Below, piece after piece: positions 24,635 through 33,630 of a stretch of 33,630 nt of DNA. Below the pieces are notes generated by a model, which was not told the DNA's origin, did no database searches, and worked only from the letters and a program-made list of their open reading frames with translations. Position numbers and translations under genes: made by a program. How positions within the stretch are numbered: position 1 is the first letter of the stretch; every line of letters begins with the position of its first letter. The DNA comes from UBA11400 sp964550435 (lineage in GTDB: Bacteria > Bacteroidota > Rhodothermia > Balneolales > HLUCCA01): assembly GCA_964550435.1 (NCBI GenBank), contig CAZJZI010000026.1, forward strand, positions 1-33,630, read 5' to 3'.

Positions 24635-24991
24635 CTAACGCCCTTCAGCTTCCAAAAACTCAATCGTCTCTACCGCATGACGGAAGTGGGGAATAACAAT
24701 GCTCCCACCAACTACCAAAGCTACGTTCAAGGCATCAATCATCTCCTCTTTACTATACCCCTCTTTGTAACACTGTTCGAGGTGATAATCGATACAGTCG
24801 TTGCAGCGAAGTACCGCAGATGCTACTAATCCAAGAAGCTCTTTGGTCTTACCATCCAGGGCACCATCACGGTAGGTGTTGCTATCCAGATTGAAAAAAC
24901 GCTTAACACCCAGATGGTCCAGGGCGAATACTTTTTCGTTCATGATAGCACGTTTCTCGCGAAACTGTTGAAGTCGGTTCTTTTCGCTCAT
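24635..24991 (-). CDS. Carboxymuconolactone decarboxylase/AhpD-like protein
   Basis: A 118-residue helical protein with the AhpD-type redox motif LRCNDCIDYHLEQC: C63, C66 and H70 in the CxxC...H arrangement. Members act as alkylhydroperoxidase partners or, without the motif, as decarboxylases; the intact CxxC favours a peroxide or thiol-redox role. It is a single-gene unit convergent with the outer-membrane barrel gene (12 bp apart). No neighbouring peroxiredoxin is seen. Confidence 0.88.
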   Translation of the reverse strand: MSEKNRLQQFREKRAIMNEKVFALDHLGVKRFFNLDSNTYRDGALDGKTKELLGLVASAVLRCNDCIDYHLEQCYKEGYSKEEMIDALNVALVVGGSIVIPHFRHAVETIEFLEAEGR

Positions 24992-25071
24992 TTAAGAAAA
25001 TAGTGTGAGTTGAATTCAAATTGTTTGACAATAAAAGATAACGTTTTCTTTTACGTGATTCTATAAACGAA

Positions 25072-25103
25072 CATCGCCGAAGAGATAATTCCCTCCGGCG
25101 ATG
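25072..25103 (-). terminator. Candidate terminator after the TonB receptor gene
   Basis: A perfect 8-bp inverted repeat CATCGCCG/CGGCGATG with a 16-nt loop begins 28 nt past the receptor stop. On the minus strand it is followed by a moderately U-rich tail (TTCGTTTATAG), so it is a plausible intrinsic terminator. Confidence 0.5.
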
Positions 25104-25131
25104 ATTTCTCTCTTAGTTCAATAATTTCAGG

Positions 25132-27333
25132 TCAGAATTTAAGTTCGAATCCGGCACTTACGAATCGTGCGAGCCCTGGTCGAATGCCTTGAGGTCTGCG
25201 CGAAGCCATGTATCGTTCATCTGTGATGTTCTTCATACTAAGATTGATACTGGCAGAGTCAAAACCTGGAATCATATATCCGATAACTCCATTCAGTACC
25301 GTGTAGGATGGGAGAAGTCCGTTGCGTCCGTTTGAAGATGCGGCTACAGAGTTTAATAGATCGGTGTATTGTTCAGCAACATGATTCAATTCAAGGCCCA
25401 AGACCAAACCAAAAGCGAATGTAGCGTCAAGTCTGCTGTTCAACATCAACTCAGGAGCATAAGGCAGAGTGTTTCCTTTCACATTGACCTGTTGTCCGCC
25501 AGAATTGACAAACCTGTCATTGCTGAACTCCGAACTGGCAAATGTAGCAGAAGTACGGAACATTAGTCCGGTAGTGGTTTGCAAGAGCTGACCTAAATCA
25601 ACATCCAATTTGGTTTCCAGACCCATATGACGGGTTTCACCGCCGTTTACAAGGCCTGAAAGGCCGCTTCCAAGTCCACCAGAAGACTCACTAACCGGGA
25701 TAATCTGGTTCGAGAAATCCATAAAATATACTGTTACATCAAGTGCTATTGCCCGGTGGAGTGTAGTTCTGGCACCTAGTTCATAGTTCCAGCTTCGCTC
25801 AGCATCCAGATCTTCGGCTACACCACCTGATGAAATTGCATCTTTGGTTCGAGGTGGGCCAAATCCGCGGTGTACCCCTGCATAAATGGATCCGTTTTCA
25901 CTGATTTTATAATTGAACCCGATTCCTGGAATGAATTCGGTGATTTCACTTGAAGTTTTGGTCTGTACCTCTTCGTTTCTTAGGCGATAAATCTCCCGAT
26001 CGTATTGAAAATACTCCAGTCGAACACCAGGAGTGGCAGTTAAAGCATCTGAAATGTATACTCGATTCTGTAAGTAGGTGCTAAAAGCCTGACCCGAACG
26101 GATTTCATCATCCCTCATAGGACCCGAAGTTGGGCGATTCACCGATCCGATAACAAATTGCTCATACGCTTTTTCGTATAGGTAACGAACTCCAAAGTCC
26201 AGTTCATTTCGGAAATCACCTGCGATATAGTTAATACTTAATCTTGGTTCAATTCCGATAACTTCAAATTGTCGGTCACGATTGCCAGTTGTACTTCTGA
26301 AGTATATTGCCCCAAAAGGTGTAGATGTGTCACCGATAATTCTTGCATATTCACGCCCAGCAACGGGAACATTATCGAAATCCTGACGGGCCCAGTTTCT
26401 GGTTGTAGTGTATGCAAATGCAGTGGTTTTCAGACGAACATTATCACTGAAATAATGATCTAGTGTTGCAGATGCACTGTATCGGCGAATGCTCAAGACA
26501 TCGTCCGGAGCCAGTTGTTCAAAATAATGGTCCCCCGAATCGAACATGGCCTGGGTGAGTCCAACATATGTTGAATTGGATTCTTCATCATAGAAACCAA
26601 CTTTAAATCCAAGAATTGATTTCTCTCCCAAAACCAGTTTCACCTTGGTATTGAAATCATGGATCCCAAAATTCACAAGTCCTACGTTCTCACCTTGCTT
26701 TCGAACATATGTCGATTGAAATCCGGTGTTTCCATACGTGGTACCATATCCAAATTTACCTGTAAAAAGGCCTCCCTCGCCACCGCGAATAGAGGCAGTG
26801 GCAGTAGGTACTGCAGGGGGATTAGCTGTCAGATAGTTAATCACTCCCCCAAATGTCTGTGGCCCAAAAAGAATGGACCCACTTCCTTTAAGAACCTCCA
26901 TACCCACCATTCTATCCATAGATGGTGTGTAGTACAGCTCTGGCTCTCCGTATGGATTCAGAGCAACCGGAACTCCATCTTCGAGCACAAGAACTGTACG
27001 ACTACGATCCGGATCCAGACCTCGAATACCAATATTTGCCCTTAGTCCCAGGCCTTCCTCATCAACTACATGAACTCCACTCACGCTACGAATAACTTCG
27101 TTTCCACTGAGTTGTGAGATATTCTGGATTTGTCTGAAATTGATGAGTTCTGCTGATCCTGGTATACGGACAAACCTATCCTGTTGACCTATTACCTCGA
27201 TTTGGGGCATAGTAGCCTTTTTAAGTGAATCTGGATCGCTTGACGGGTTTGGTGTAGATGGTGTTTGAGCCTGAATGTGGCTGGCGGACAGAAATAGTAT
27301 TATAATCGTGGCGAAAAACTTAAAATAAGACAT
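25132..27333 (-). CDS. TonB-dependent receptor, FecA-like
   Basis: A 733-residue outer-membrane receptor. The ATG at 27333 gives a signal peptide MSYFKFFATIIILFLSASHIQAQ; an upstream in-frame start would obscure it. The plug domain (about 45-165) has IGIRGLDPDRSRTVLVLEDGVPVALNPYGEPELYYTP and VEVLKGSGSILFGPQTFGGVINYLT-type segments (here MEVLKGSGSILFG), strongly like ferric-citrate receptor FecA. The 22-strand barrel ends in MKNITDERYMASRRPQGIRPG and a C-terminal phenylalanine (FELKF). No N-terminal signalling domain or CarboxypepD domain is seen, and no FecI/FecR genes are next to it. The likely ligand is an iron chelate, inferred from the family. It lies downstream of the glycosidase-like gene on the same strand. 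Confidence 0.9.
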   Translation of the reverse strand: MSYFKFFATIIILFLSASHIQAQTPSTPNPSSDPDSLKKATMPQIEVIGQQDRFVRIPGSAELINFRQIQNISQLSGNEVIRSVSGVHVVDEEGLGLRANIGIRGLDPDRSRTVLVLEDGVPVALNPYGEPELYYTPSMDRMVGMEVLKGSGSILFGPQTFGGVINYLTANPPAVPTATASIRGGEGGLFTGKFGYGTTYGNTGFQSTYVRKQGENVGLVNFGIHDFNTKVKLVLGEKSILGFKVGFYDEESNSTYVGLTQAMFDSGDHYFEQLAPDDVLSIRRYSASATLDHYFSDNVRLKTTAFAYTTTRNWARQDFDNVPVAGREYARIIGDTSTPFGAIYFRSTTGNRDRQFEVIGIEPRLSINYIAGDFRNELDFGVRYLYEKAYEQFVIGSVNRPTSGPMRDDEIRSGQAFSTYLQNRVYISDALTATPGVRLEYFQYDREIYRLRNEEVQTKTSSEITEFIPGIGFNYKISENGSIYAGVHRGFGPPRTKDAISSGGVAEDLDAERSWNYELGARTTLHRAIALDVTVYFMDFSNQIIPVSESSGGLGSGLSGLVNGGETRHMGLETKLDVDLGQLLQTTTGLMFRTSATFASSEFSNDRFVNSGGQQVNVKGNTLPYAPELMLNSRLDATFAFGLVLGLELNHVAEQYTDLLNSVAASSNGRNGLLPSYTVLNGVIGYMIPGFDSASINLSMKNITDERYMASRRPQGIRPGLARFVSAGFELKF

Positions 27334-27398
27334 AGACAACGCTTTATAATGAATAATAACAACGGCTAACAAAAAGTTTGTTCTATAATTTTGAACGT

Positions 27399-27455
27399 GT
27401 CTAAATTAGAAACCAATCACCCAATTGTCAATCTTAAATTGTATCTAGTCTAAAT
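27399..27455. promoter_or_regulatory. Paired GTCTAAAT motifs upstream of the TonB receptor
   Basis: GTCTAAAT occurs at 27399-27406 and 27448-27455 in the AT-rich 134-bp region between the glycosidase-like gene and the receptor start. Repeated motifs before an iron-type receptor suggest regulator binding, but two 8-mers 49 bp apart are weak evidence. Confidence 0.2.
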
Positions 27456-27467
27456 AAACTTCAGTTA

Positions 27468-29801
27468 CTACCGAAGTAATGTGAGTTTCCTGTTCCACAT
27501 TCCATCAGCTGTCTGAACCCGAACTAGATAAATACCTGAACTTAATCCAGATAAATCTACACGGTAGCTGTTCAGCACTGGTCCTATGGATCGGACGAGC
27601 TGTCCGTTTGTATTAAAGATCTCGATTTTTTCCATCCGACTCCCAGCTTGAATTTGAACCTGGTCATTGGTAGGATTCGGATACATAACGACTTCTAAGG
27701 ACCGTGACGAATTAATCTGTTCGTAGCTCGGATTAGAGACCGGATTGCCTGAAATCGCTTTAATCTGCTCTGAAATGACCTCCAATCCGGCTTTTTTATA
27801 TTCCAACTGAGTCGAAACTGTGTTCCACGGCTGCCATAAATAGCGTGTGGAAGTCTCATTGAAAAAATTTCGATAAAACAACCCAACAACGATTCCATCT
27901 GTCACCGCAGTTTCGAATGTCGCAGTATTCCGATTATCATGCAGGACCCGTCGGTTAGACGGATCTGCCACATGAAGCAGGTTCCATGGAAGCCGTATTT
28001 CGATTGTATTCTCTCTGATTCTAACACCATCGAGGGTGGTTGCACTGTCATCATCCAAACTTACCCGTAATCTACCAGTTTCCTGGGTTTCAACGTTGGG
28101 ATATTTGTTTACCCATCTACGCAATTTCCATGGATGTCCTGTTGTAGCAGTAGTCCGAAACAACTGTTCCGGGGTTGATAACCCGTGAAGGATCCCATAT
28201 ATATCGTATGATTCCTTGACATACAACAGAGCTTCACTGGATGTGAGTTTAAGAGCAAATTCCGCTCCAAAAATGAGTCGTTGTCCTGAGGGAAGTACAA
28301 ATTCACCCAGATTCGGACGAAACGTGTCGAATGAAATCCATAAAGAATCCGATGCAGTCCATGTATCTTTTAATTCAATTTTTAGCCTGAAAAATGCTTC
28401 ATCTGCGTTCCTAGACAAATTGACCACATCGGATTCTGCCCCGTAACTTTCCCACAGCTGCCATGAAATCTCATCTTTTTTGTATCCCAACAGACCAAAA
28501 TTCTGCTCCGGAGACATTCGGTTGTGCCACAATTGACGTCGCTCTGGATCAAAGTCAAGTGGCTGACTGATCCAAGATGCCTTAAACCATTCATCCAGCC
28601 AGGAAAACCAGATTCCACCCGCGGTTTCTGATGCCTCTATGGACCTGAATAATCTAGCGCCAATCTCTCCCTGCTCCGTTTCACTATGTGCACCATAGTC
28701 CATTCCAGAAAATGGTGAGTAATGTGCATTCCCCCAACTTGATGGCACACCAAATTCGGCCACAATTAATGGTAATCCAGTGTAATGCTCACGAAGTCGT
28801 GTCAGATACCCTTGATAACTGTTTATTCCGTCGTTATCAGTGAGATAATGATTTCTAATGTCTCTATCTATGAATTCTGGATACCATGGATACACGTGAT
28901 AACTGATAAAAACTCCAGCCGGTGCACGAGACTGATCTACAGCTGAAATGTCCACCGAAACAGCATCTTCGTCTGGATTAGGTTCATCCGGATGACTCAA
29001 TGGATCTAATGTTGGCCAACTTGAAAAACTGACCGGACGGGTATCCTGATAGGTTGTCATTTCAAAATCGAGCAATTTATCCATTCGCTCTATCAACCAG
29101 ATTTCCATTGGATTGACATTCAAAATAGATAGATAAGTCCCGGTGTACGATCGATTCTGACTGTTCCGTTCGTTTGTTGTAATGACTTCATTTGTGAGCA
29201 TTTCACGACCAATAATCCATCCTATTGTCCATTCCGAAACATCGGAAGTGAACGAGCCATGAGCTTTGATTGTCCTAGGTGAAATCACAATATCACCATG
29301 TACAGCACTCACATTCTCCCGGATTTCCTGGTCAAAATATTCCGTTAGGTTATAGAAATCGTCGTCAAATCCGTCGAATTCTTGTTCCAGCCATACCCCT
29401 TGCATCAGGTATAACGGGTCATCAGGATGTTGTAAGTTGTACTCTCTCAGGGCATCATAAAAATGCGGATAATGTAACGTAAACACACGAATCGTGTTAA
29501 AACCGGCTTCCTTCATCATAGGAAACCAACGGTCGTAATCTTCACGCGTGGCAGCCAATTCCCAAACTTTTGATCCGGGTATCCCAACTCCCAAATTTAT
29601 CCCTTTGATCCAAAGCGAGTTATATACATTACCATCGTGAACTAAAAGGGAATTCTCACTTGTAATGAACCTGGGATGATTTGCACTGATCTGAGCACGT
29701 ACATTCAAAGGAGTTGATGTAAGCAGGAACAATATTAAAGTCACCATCAGGAAGTGGTGAGATGATCTGAAATATATCCTAAGTTCTCGTGCTACATGCA
29801 T
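27468..29801 (-). CDS. Secreted glycoside-hydrolase-like protein with type IX sorting domain
   Basis: A 777-residue secreted protein. It has a signal peptide (hydrophobic core VTLILFLLTSTPLNVRAQ, cut near 37). A TIM-barrel of clan GH-A type spans about 45-460: WIKGINLGVG, KEAGFNTIRVFTLHYP, the possible acid/base E200 in WIIGRE, and a likely nucleophile E349 in LPLIVAEFGVPSSWG. A beta-rich region follows (about 465-690) that resembles no domain I can name. Residues about 705-777 form a Por/type IX secretion sorting domain (VVMYPNPTNDQVQIQ, LSGLSSGIYLVRVQT, KLTLLR). It should be exported to the surface or medium. The glycan substrate is unknown. The gene precedes the TonB receptor by 134 bp and reads divergently from hemG. 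Confidence 0.8.
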   Translation of the reverse strand: MHVARELRIYFRSSHHFLMVTLILFLLTSTPLNVRAQISANHPRFITSENSLLVHDGNVYNSLWIKGINLGVGIPGSKVWELAATREDYDRWFPMMKEAGFNTIRVFTLHYPHFYDALREYNLQHPDDPLYLMQGVWLEQEFDGFDDDFYNLTEYFDQEIRENVSAVHGDIVISPRTIKAHGSFTSDVSEWTIGWIIGREMLTNEVITTNERNSQNRSYTGTYLSILNVNPMEIWLIERMDKLLDFEMTTYQDTRPVSFSSWPTLDPLSHPDEPNPDEDAVSVDISAVDQSRAPAGVFISYHVYPWYPEFIDRDIRNHYLTDNDGINSYQGYLTRLREHYTGLPLIVAEFGVPSSWGNAHYSPFSGMDYGAHSETEQGEIGARLFRSIEASETAGGIWFSWLDEWFKASWISQPLDFDPERRQLWHNRMSPEQNFGLLGYKKDEISWQLWESYGAESDVVNLSRNADEAFFRLKIELKDTWTASDSLWISFDTFRPNLGEFVLPSGQRLIFGAEFALKLTSSEALLYVKESYDIYGILHGLSTPEQLFRTTATTGHPWKLRRWVNKYPNVETQETGRLRVSLDDDSATTLDGVRIRENTIEIRLPWNLLHVADPSNRRVLHDNRNTATFETAVTDGIVVGLFYRNFFNETSTRYLWQPWNTVSTQLEYKKAGLEVISEQIKAISGNPVSNPSYEQINSSRSLEVVMYPNPTNDQVQIQAGSRMEKIEIFNTNGQLVRSIGPVLNSYRVDLSGLSSGIYLVRVQTADGMWNRKLTLLR

Positions 29802-29890
29802 GGGATCAAATTACCGAAATTTCTTAGGATTTGCCTGTCAAAAGGATGGATAAACAGCCGCTTTTTCGCTCATATTGTGTATTTTAAAGC

Positions 29891-31417
<1,527 letters not shown>

Positions 31418-31421
<4 letters not shown>

Positions 31422-31636
31422 TCGTCAAGTTTCTCATTTTCGTCGGAGTATTCTTCATTGCATCCATTGGATCGACCTATTTTATGTATAAAATGGGGTA
31501 TTGGCTACCCAAAAACTTGACCACAAGACAAGATTATTTACTTGTGTTGTACAAGCTCATACTCTTTACTATCATCGCCATCGTTCAAATTGCTATTCTG
31601 ATGGCACTGGGTATTGATTTATTTATGAGAAATTAG
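31418..31636 (+). CDS. Small two-helix membrane protein, unknown function
   Basis: A 72-residue protein starting with a GTG whose last two bases are the first two of the hemG stop (GTGA overlap), implying translational coupling. Two hydrophobic helices are visible: KFLIFVGVFFIASIGSTYF and YKLILFTIIAIVQIAILMAL, separated by a short polar loop KMGYWLPKNLTTRQDY. An earlier in-frame ATG at 31367 exists but overlaps hemG more. I do not recognise the family. Coupling to hemG suggests a membrane role linked to heme synthesis, which is inference. Its TAG stop is followed directly by an octamer repeat array. Confidence 0.6.
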
Positions 31637-31652
31637 GAAAGCGGGAAAGCGG
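31637..31652 (+). repeat. NNNAGCRG octamer repeat (two units) after a stop codon
   Basis: Two identical units GAAAGCGG follow directly after the TAG at 31634-31636, then a partial GAACC. It matches the consensus of the arrays at 5124-5163 and 31767-31814, here on the plus strand and again touching a stop codon. Confidence 0.6.
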
Positions 31653-31668
31653 GAACCTATTTCAGTTC

Positions 31669-31762
31669 GCTTGCGAATGCAAGCTCAACCGCGGCGAAGC
31701 CGCGCAGACGTTCGTGATACGAACACCACCGTGACAAAGTCACCCACACGCAGCAAAGCTGC
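31669..31762 (+). repeat. Array of five small hairpins at about 20-nt pitch
   Basis: Five different palindromes have centres near 31676, 31697, 31717, 31737 and 31756: GCTTGC-GAAT-GCAAGC (31669-31684), CGCGGC-GAA-GCCGCG (31690-31704), GTTCGT-GAT-ACGAAC (31710-31724), GTGAC-AAA-GTCAC (31731-31743) and GCAGC-AAA-GCTGC (31750-31762). Stems of 5-6 bp are all perfect though unrelated in sequence. Loops are purine-rich and linkers are short and C/A-rich (TCAAC, CAGAC, CACCACC-like). It lies between convergent genes, so it could end transcripts from either side. Confidence 0.75.
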
Positions 31763-31766
31763 CAAT

Positions 31767-31814
31767 CTGCTTTACTGCTCCACCGCTATCCTGCTTGCCC
31801 GCTTTACTGCTACC
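31767..31814 (-). repeat. NNNAGCRG octamer array (six units) overlapping a gene 3' end
   Basis: On the minus strand six contiguous octamers have variable triplets GGT, TAA, GCA, GAT, TGG, TAA, each followed by AGCAG or AGCGG; a seventh decayed unit (ATTGGCAG) follows. The array encodes the last residues of the MFS protein, and its TAA stop is the variable triplet of the last unit. Confidence 0.75.
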
Positions 31815-33037
31815 CCAATAACAACTGTCCCTGCAACCACAATTCCGGTCATCCAGAACGGGAGCCCTACGCCAATACCGAATAAAAATCCACCCCATGT
31901 TGGACCGATGGCACGACCGAGACCGGATAAGCCTTGGGTAGCACCTATAGTTGCTCCCATTCGTGTTGGGTCTGCCTTCTGCGATATTAAAGATGTAACC
32001 GTAGGCAGGTTTAAACTGTGCCCGACAGCCATCAAGGCAAGGTACATCGTCAACTGCTGAATGCTGCTTGCAGTACCCAGGAGAAACAATCCAATGGCCA
32101 TAAGCACATTCCCTACCAGGAACAGAGTCTCTTCACGGAACACCTTGGTCAGCGGACGAATCAATCCTCCCTGAATTACCGCGGTGATAATCCCCAGCCA
32201 GAAGAACTGAATTCCTACCTGACCCGCGGTCATGCCCAATACGGCCTCGCAAAACAGAGGGAATGCACTGTACAGACTTGATTGTCCAAATGAAAGAATG
32301 AACATGGCTACCATTAGCAAAATCAGGATGTATCCAGACTGTGAGCCTTTTCCAGTAGCTGCAAGATTCTTCCAGTACGCCTTGGTAAAGACTCCATCTT
32401 TGGCCCCGGAACTGGTTTCGGCACCAGGAACAACGGTCTCTTCAAGCTTGAAAAACACCATCAAAAAGCTCAAAAAGCTCAAAATGGATGCAAAAAAGGC
32501 TGGGATTGCGTAAGAATGAGCAGTTAACCAGGAGGCAAAACCTGAATAGCCCAAAGATTCCACAAAAGCGGGAATCGACGGATGGATCAAGGCCGATGCC
32601 AGTGCCGGACCCATCACAAATCCCAGGCCAAACGCCGCTCCGATCAGTCCCATACCGCGCGCGCGATCCTCAACTGAGGTTACATCCGCGATGTAGGCTT
32701 GGGCTGTTGAAATGTTCCCGCCCATGACCCCAGCCATGAGTCGGGATAAGAGTAATACCACAAAAGTCTCTGCAAAACCAAAGACAATGTATGCGACAGA
32801 TGCTCCAAGCGTACTCAAAAGCATAATCGGGCGACGACCGATTTTATCCGAAAGCCCACCCCAGATGGGTGAAAAAATGAGCTGAGCAACCGAGTAGATA
32901 CTGTATAACAATCCAATCATGACCGGACTGGCACCGAACTCTGATGCATAAAATGGCATCAGCGGCAGGACAATCCCGAATCCGATGAGGTCAATTAATA
33001 CGACCAGAAATACAGTAAATAGCCGTATGTTTTTCAC
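31772..33037 (-). CDS. MFS transporter, TetA/drug:H+ antiporter-like
   Basis: A 421-residue protein with about 12 membrane helices. LIDLIGFGIVLPLMPFYA is typical of TetA-type helix 1, and motif A GGLSDKIGRRP follows helix 2. The motif-C-like region of helix 5 reads GAAFGLGFVMGPALA. Such proteins are proton-coupled exporters of small molecules; a resistance role is possible but not shown. Start is GTG at 33037, overlapping the hemL stop by 4 nt (GTGA), so it is translationally coupled to hemL. The last 13 residues (VAVKRASRIAVEQ) are encoded by the octamer array, so the tail is probably repeat-derived. Confidence 0.88.
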   Translation of the reverse strand: MKNIRLFTVFLVVLIDLIGFGIVLPLMPFYASEFGASPVMIGLLYSIYSVAQLIFSPIWGGLSDKIGRRPIMLLSTLGASVAYIVFGFAETFVVLLLSRLMAGVMGGNISTAQAYIADVTSVEDRARGMGLIGAAFGLGFVMGPALASALIHPSIPAFVESLGYSGFASWLTAHSYAIPAFFASILSFLSFLMVFFKLEETVVPGAETSSGAKDGVFTKAYWKNLAATGKGSQSGYILILLMVAMFILSFGQSSLYSAFPLFCEAVLGMTAGQVGIQFFWLGIITAVIQGGLIRPLTKVFREETLFLVGNVLMAIGLFLLGTASSIQQLTMYLALMAVGHSLNLPTVTSLISQKADPTRMGATIGATQGLSGLGRAIGPTWGGFLFGIGVGLPFWMTGIVVAGTVVIGVAVKRASRIAVEQ

Positions 33038-33630
33038 GCGTTCTTCTTGACCCAGCCTTCGGTTGCCTCAATTGTGGCATCCAGATCAGCATACGTGTGG
33101 GCATTGGACAAAAACCAGGCTTCGTATGATGCCGGTGGAAGATAGATCCCCGACTCCAATAGATGGTGGAAGTATGACTTGAATCGTTCAGCATCCGTTT
33201 TAATGGCACTATCAAAGTCGGTCGGACGCTCATCAGTGAAGAAAATCGATATCATGGATCCCACACGATTGATATGATAGGGAAATCCAGCTTCTGAGAG
33301 AGCTTCGTTGAGACCTTTTTCAAGATATGCTGTCTTCTCTTCCAGTTCAGTGTAGTGCTTTGGATTCTGGTGCAATTCACTTAGAAGGGCAAGTCCGGCG
33401 GCCATGGCCAGTGGATTTCCAGACAGTGTACCGGCCTGATAAACGGGGCCTACCGGAGATACCACACTCATGATCTCCTCAGTCCCTCCATAGGCACCAA
33501 CCGGGAGTCCGGCACCTATGATTTTTCCATAGGTTACCAGATCAGCTTTGATTTCGTACAATTCCTGAGCGCCACCTGGAGCCAGTCTGAATCCGGTCAT
33601 AACCTCATCAAAGATCAGTAGAGCACCATA
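33034..33630 (-). CDS. hemL: Glutamate-1-semialdehyde 2,1-aminomutase (N-terminal part outside window)
   Basis: The last 198 codons of a class III aminotransferase, open to the window edge on its 5' side. LLIFDEVMTGFR contains the PLP-ring aspartate, and ADLVTYGKIIGAGLPVGAYGG holds the Schiff-base lysine in the GKIIGxGLPVGAYGG pattern specific to HemL. QAGTLSGNPLAMAAGLA and FFTDERPTDFDSA also fit. It makes 5-aminolevulinate from glutamate-1-semialdehyde, the first specific step of C5-route heme synthesis, and lies near hemG. Confidence 0.95.
   Translation of the reverse strand, partial: YGALLIFDEVMTGFRLAPGGAQELYEIKADLVTYGKIIGAGLPVGAYGGTEEIMSVVSPVGPVYQAGTLSGNPLAMAAGLALLSELHQNPKHYTELEEKTAYLEKGLNEALSEAGFPYHINRVGSMISIFFTDERPTDFDSAIKTDAERFKSYFHHLLESGIYLPPASYEAWFLSNAHTYADLDATIEATEGWVKKNA

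Noticed and set aside
31671..32060. Plus-strand reading frame of about 129 codons
   Set aside because: It runs through the hairpin and octamer repeats and antisense to the MFS gene; its composition is low-complexity and unlike a protein.

Overview
The window looks like a chromosomal contig from a marine or saline member of the FCB group (Bacteroidota and relatives). Balneolota is my best guess, but only an inference. The support is a C-terminal type IX secretion (Por) sorting domain on the protein at 27468-29801, a FecA-like TonB receptor, a locus-specific NusG paralogue, multi-SLBB export and Wzz-like proteins, and frequent TTG/GTG starts. I saw no tRNA, rRNA, CRISPR array, insertion sequence or integrase. 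No gene-free stretch exceeds 300 bases; the longest non-coding stretches hold repeats or likely regulatory DNA.

Positions 1-19912, all on the minus strand and therefore read right to left, form the start of a surface-polysaccharide locus. It opens with a NusG/UpxY-like antiterminator and a winged-helix regulator fused to a nucleotidyltransferase-like domain. Next come envelope genes (a Wza-like SLBB export protein, a Wzz-like chain-length protein), a UDP-glucuronate 4-epimerase and a Wzm-type ABC permease. A nearly complete CMP-pseudaminic acid pathway follows: PseB, PseC, an aldo/keto reductase, an SDR, a PseF/SpsF-like cytidylyltransferase, PseG and PseI. Two carbamoyltransferases, a PIG-L deacetylase and a GT4 glycosyltransferase are interleaved with or follow these. 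No PseH acetyltransferase and no Wzt ATPase are visible; both could lie beyond the left edge.

Positions 19963-29801 are mostly housekeeping and envelope genes: a TauE/SafE permease, MutS2, a D15-like outer-membrane barrel, an AhpD-like protein, a FecA-like receptor and a secreted glycosidase-like protein. Positions 29891-33630 carry heme-synthesis genes (hemG on plus, hemL on minus) with a small membrane protein and an MFS transporter.

The most unusual content is three families of short structured repeats. (1) Octamers of form NNN-AGC-(G/A)G sit at three gene ends (5124-5163, 31637-31652, 31767-31814), each touching a stop codon. (2) Arrays of small hairpins have different stems but the same 3-nt loop and regular 20-22 nt pitch (3804-3948, 31669-31762). 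(3) A heptamer array (ACTCCCC/ACTCCCT) lies inside hemG and spans a 100-N assembly gap. Its phase is the same on both sides, so hemG is probably intact and encodes a repeated SPLPTPY peptide, despite looking frameshifted in this assembly.
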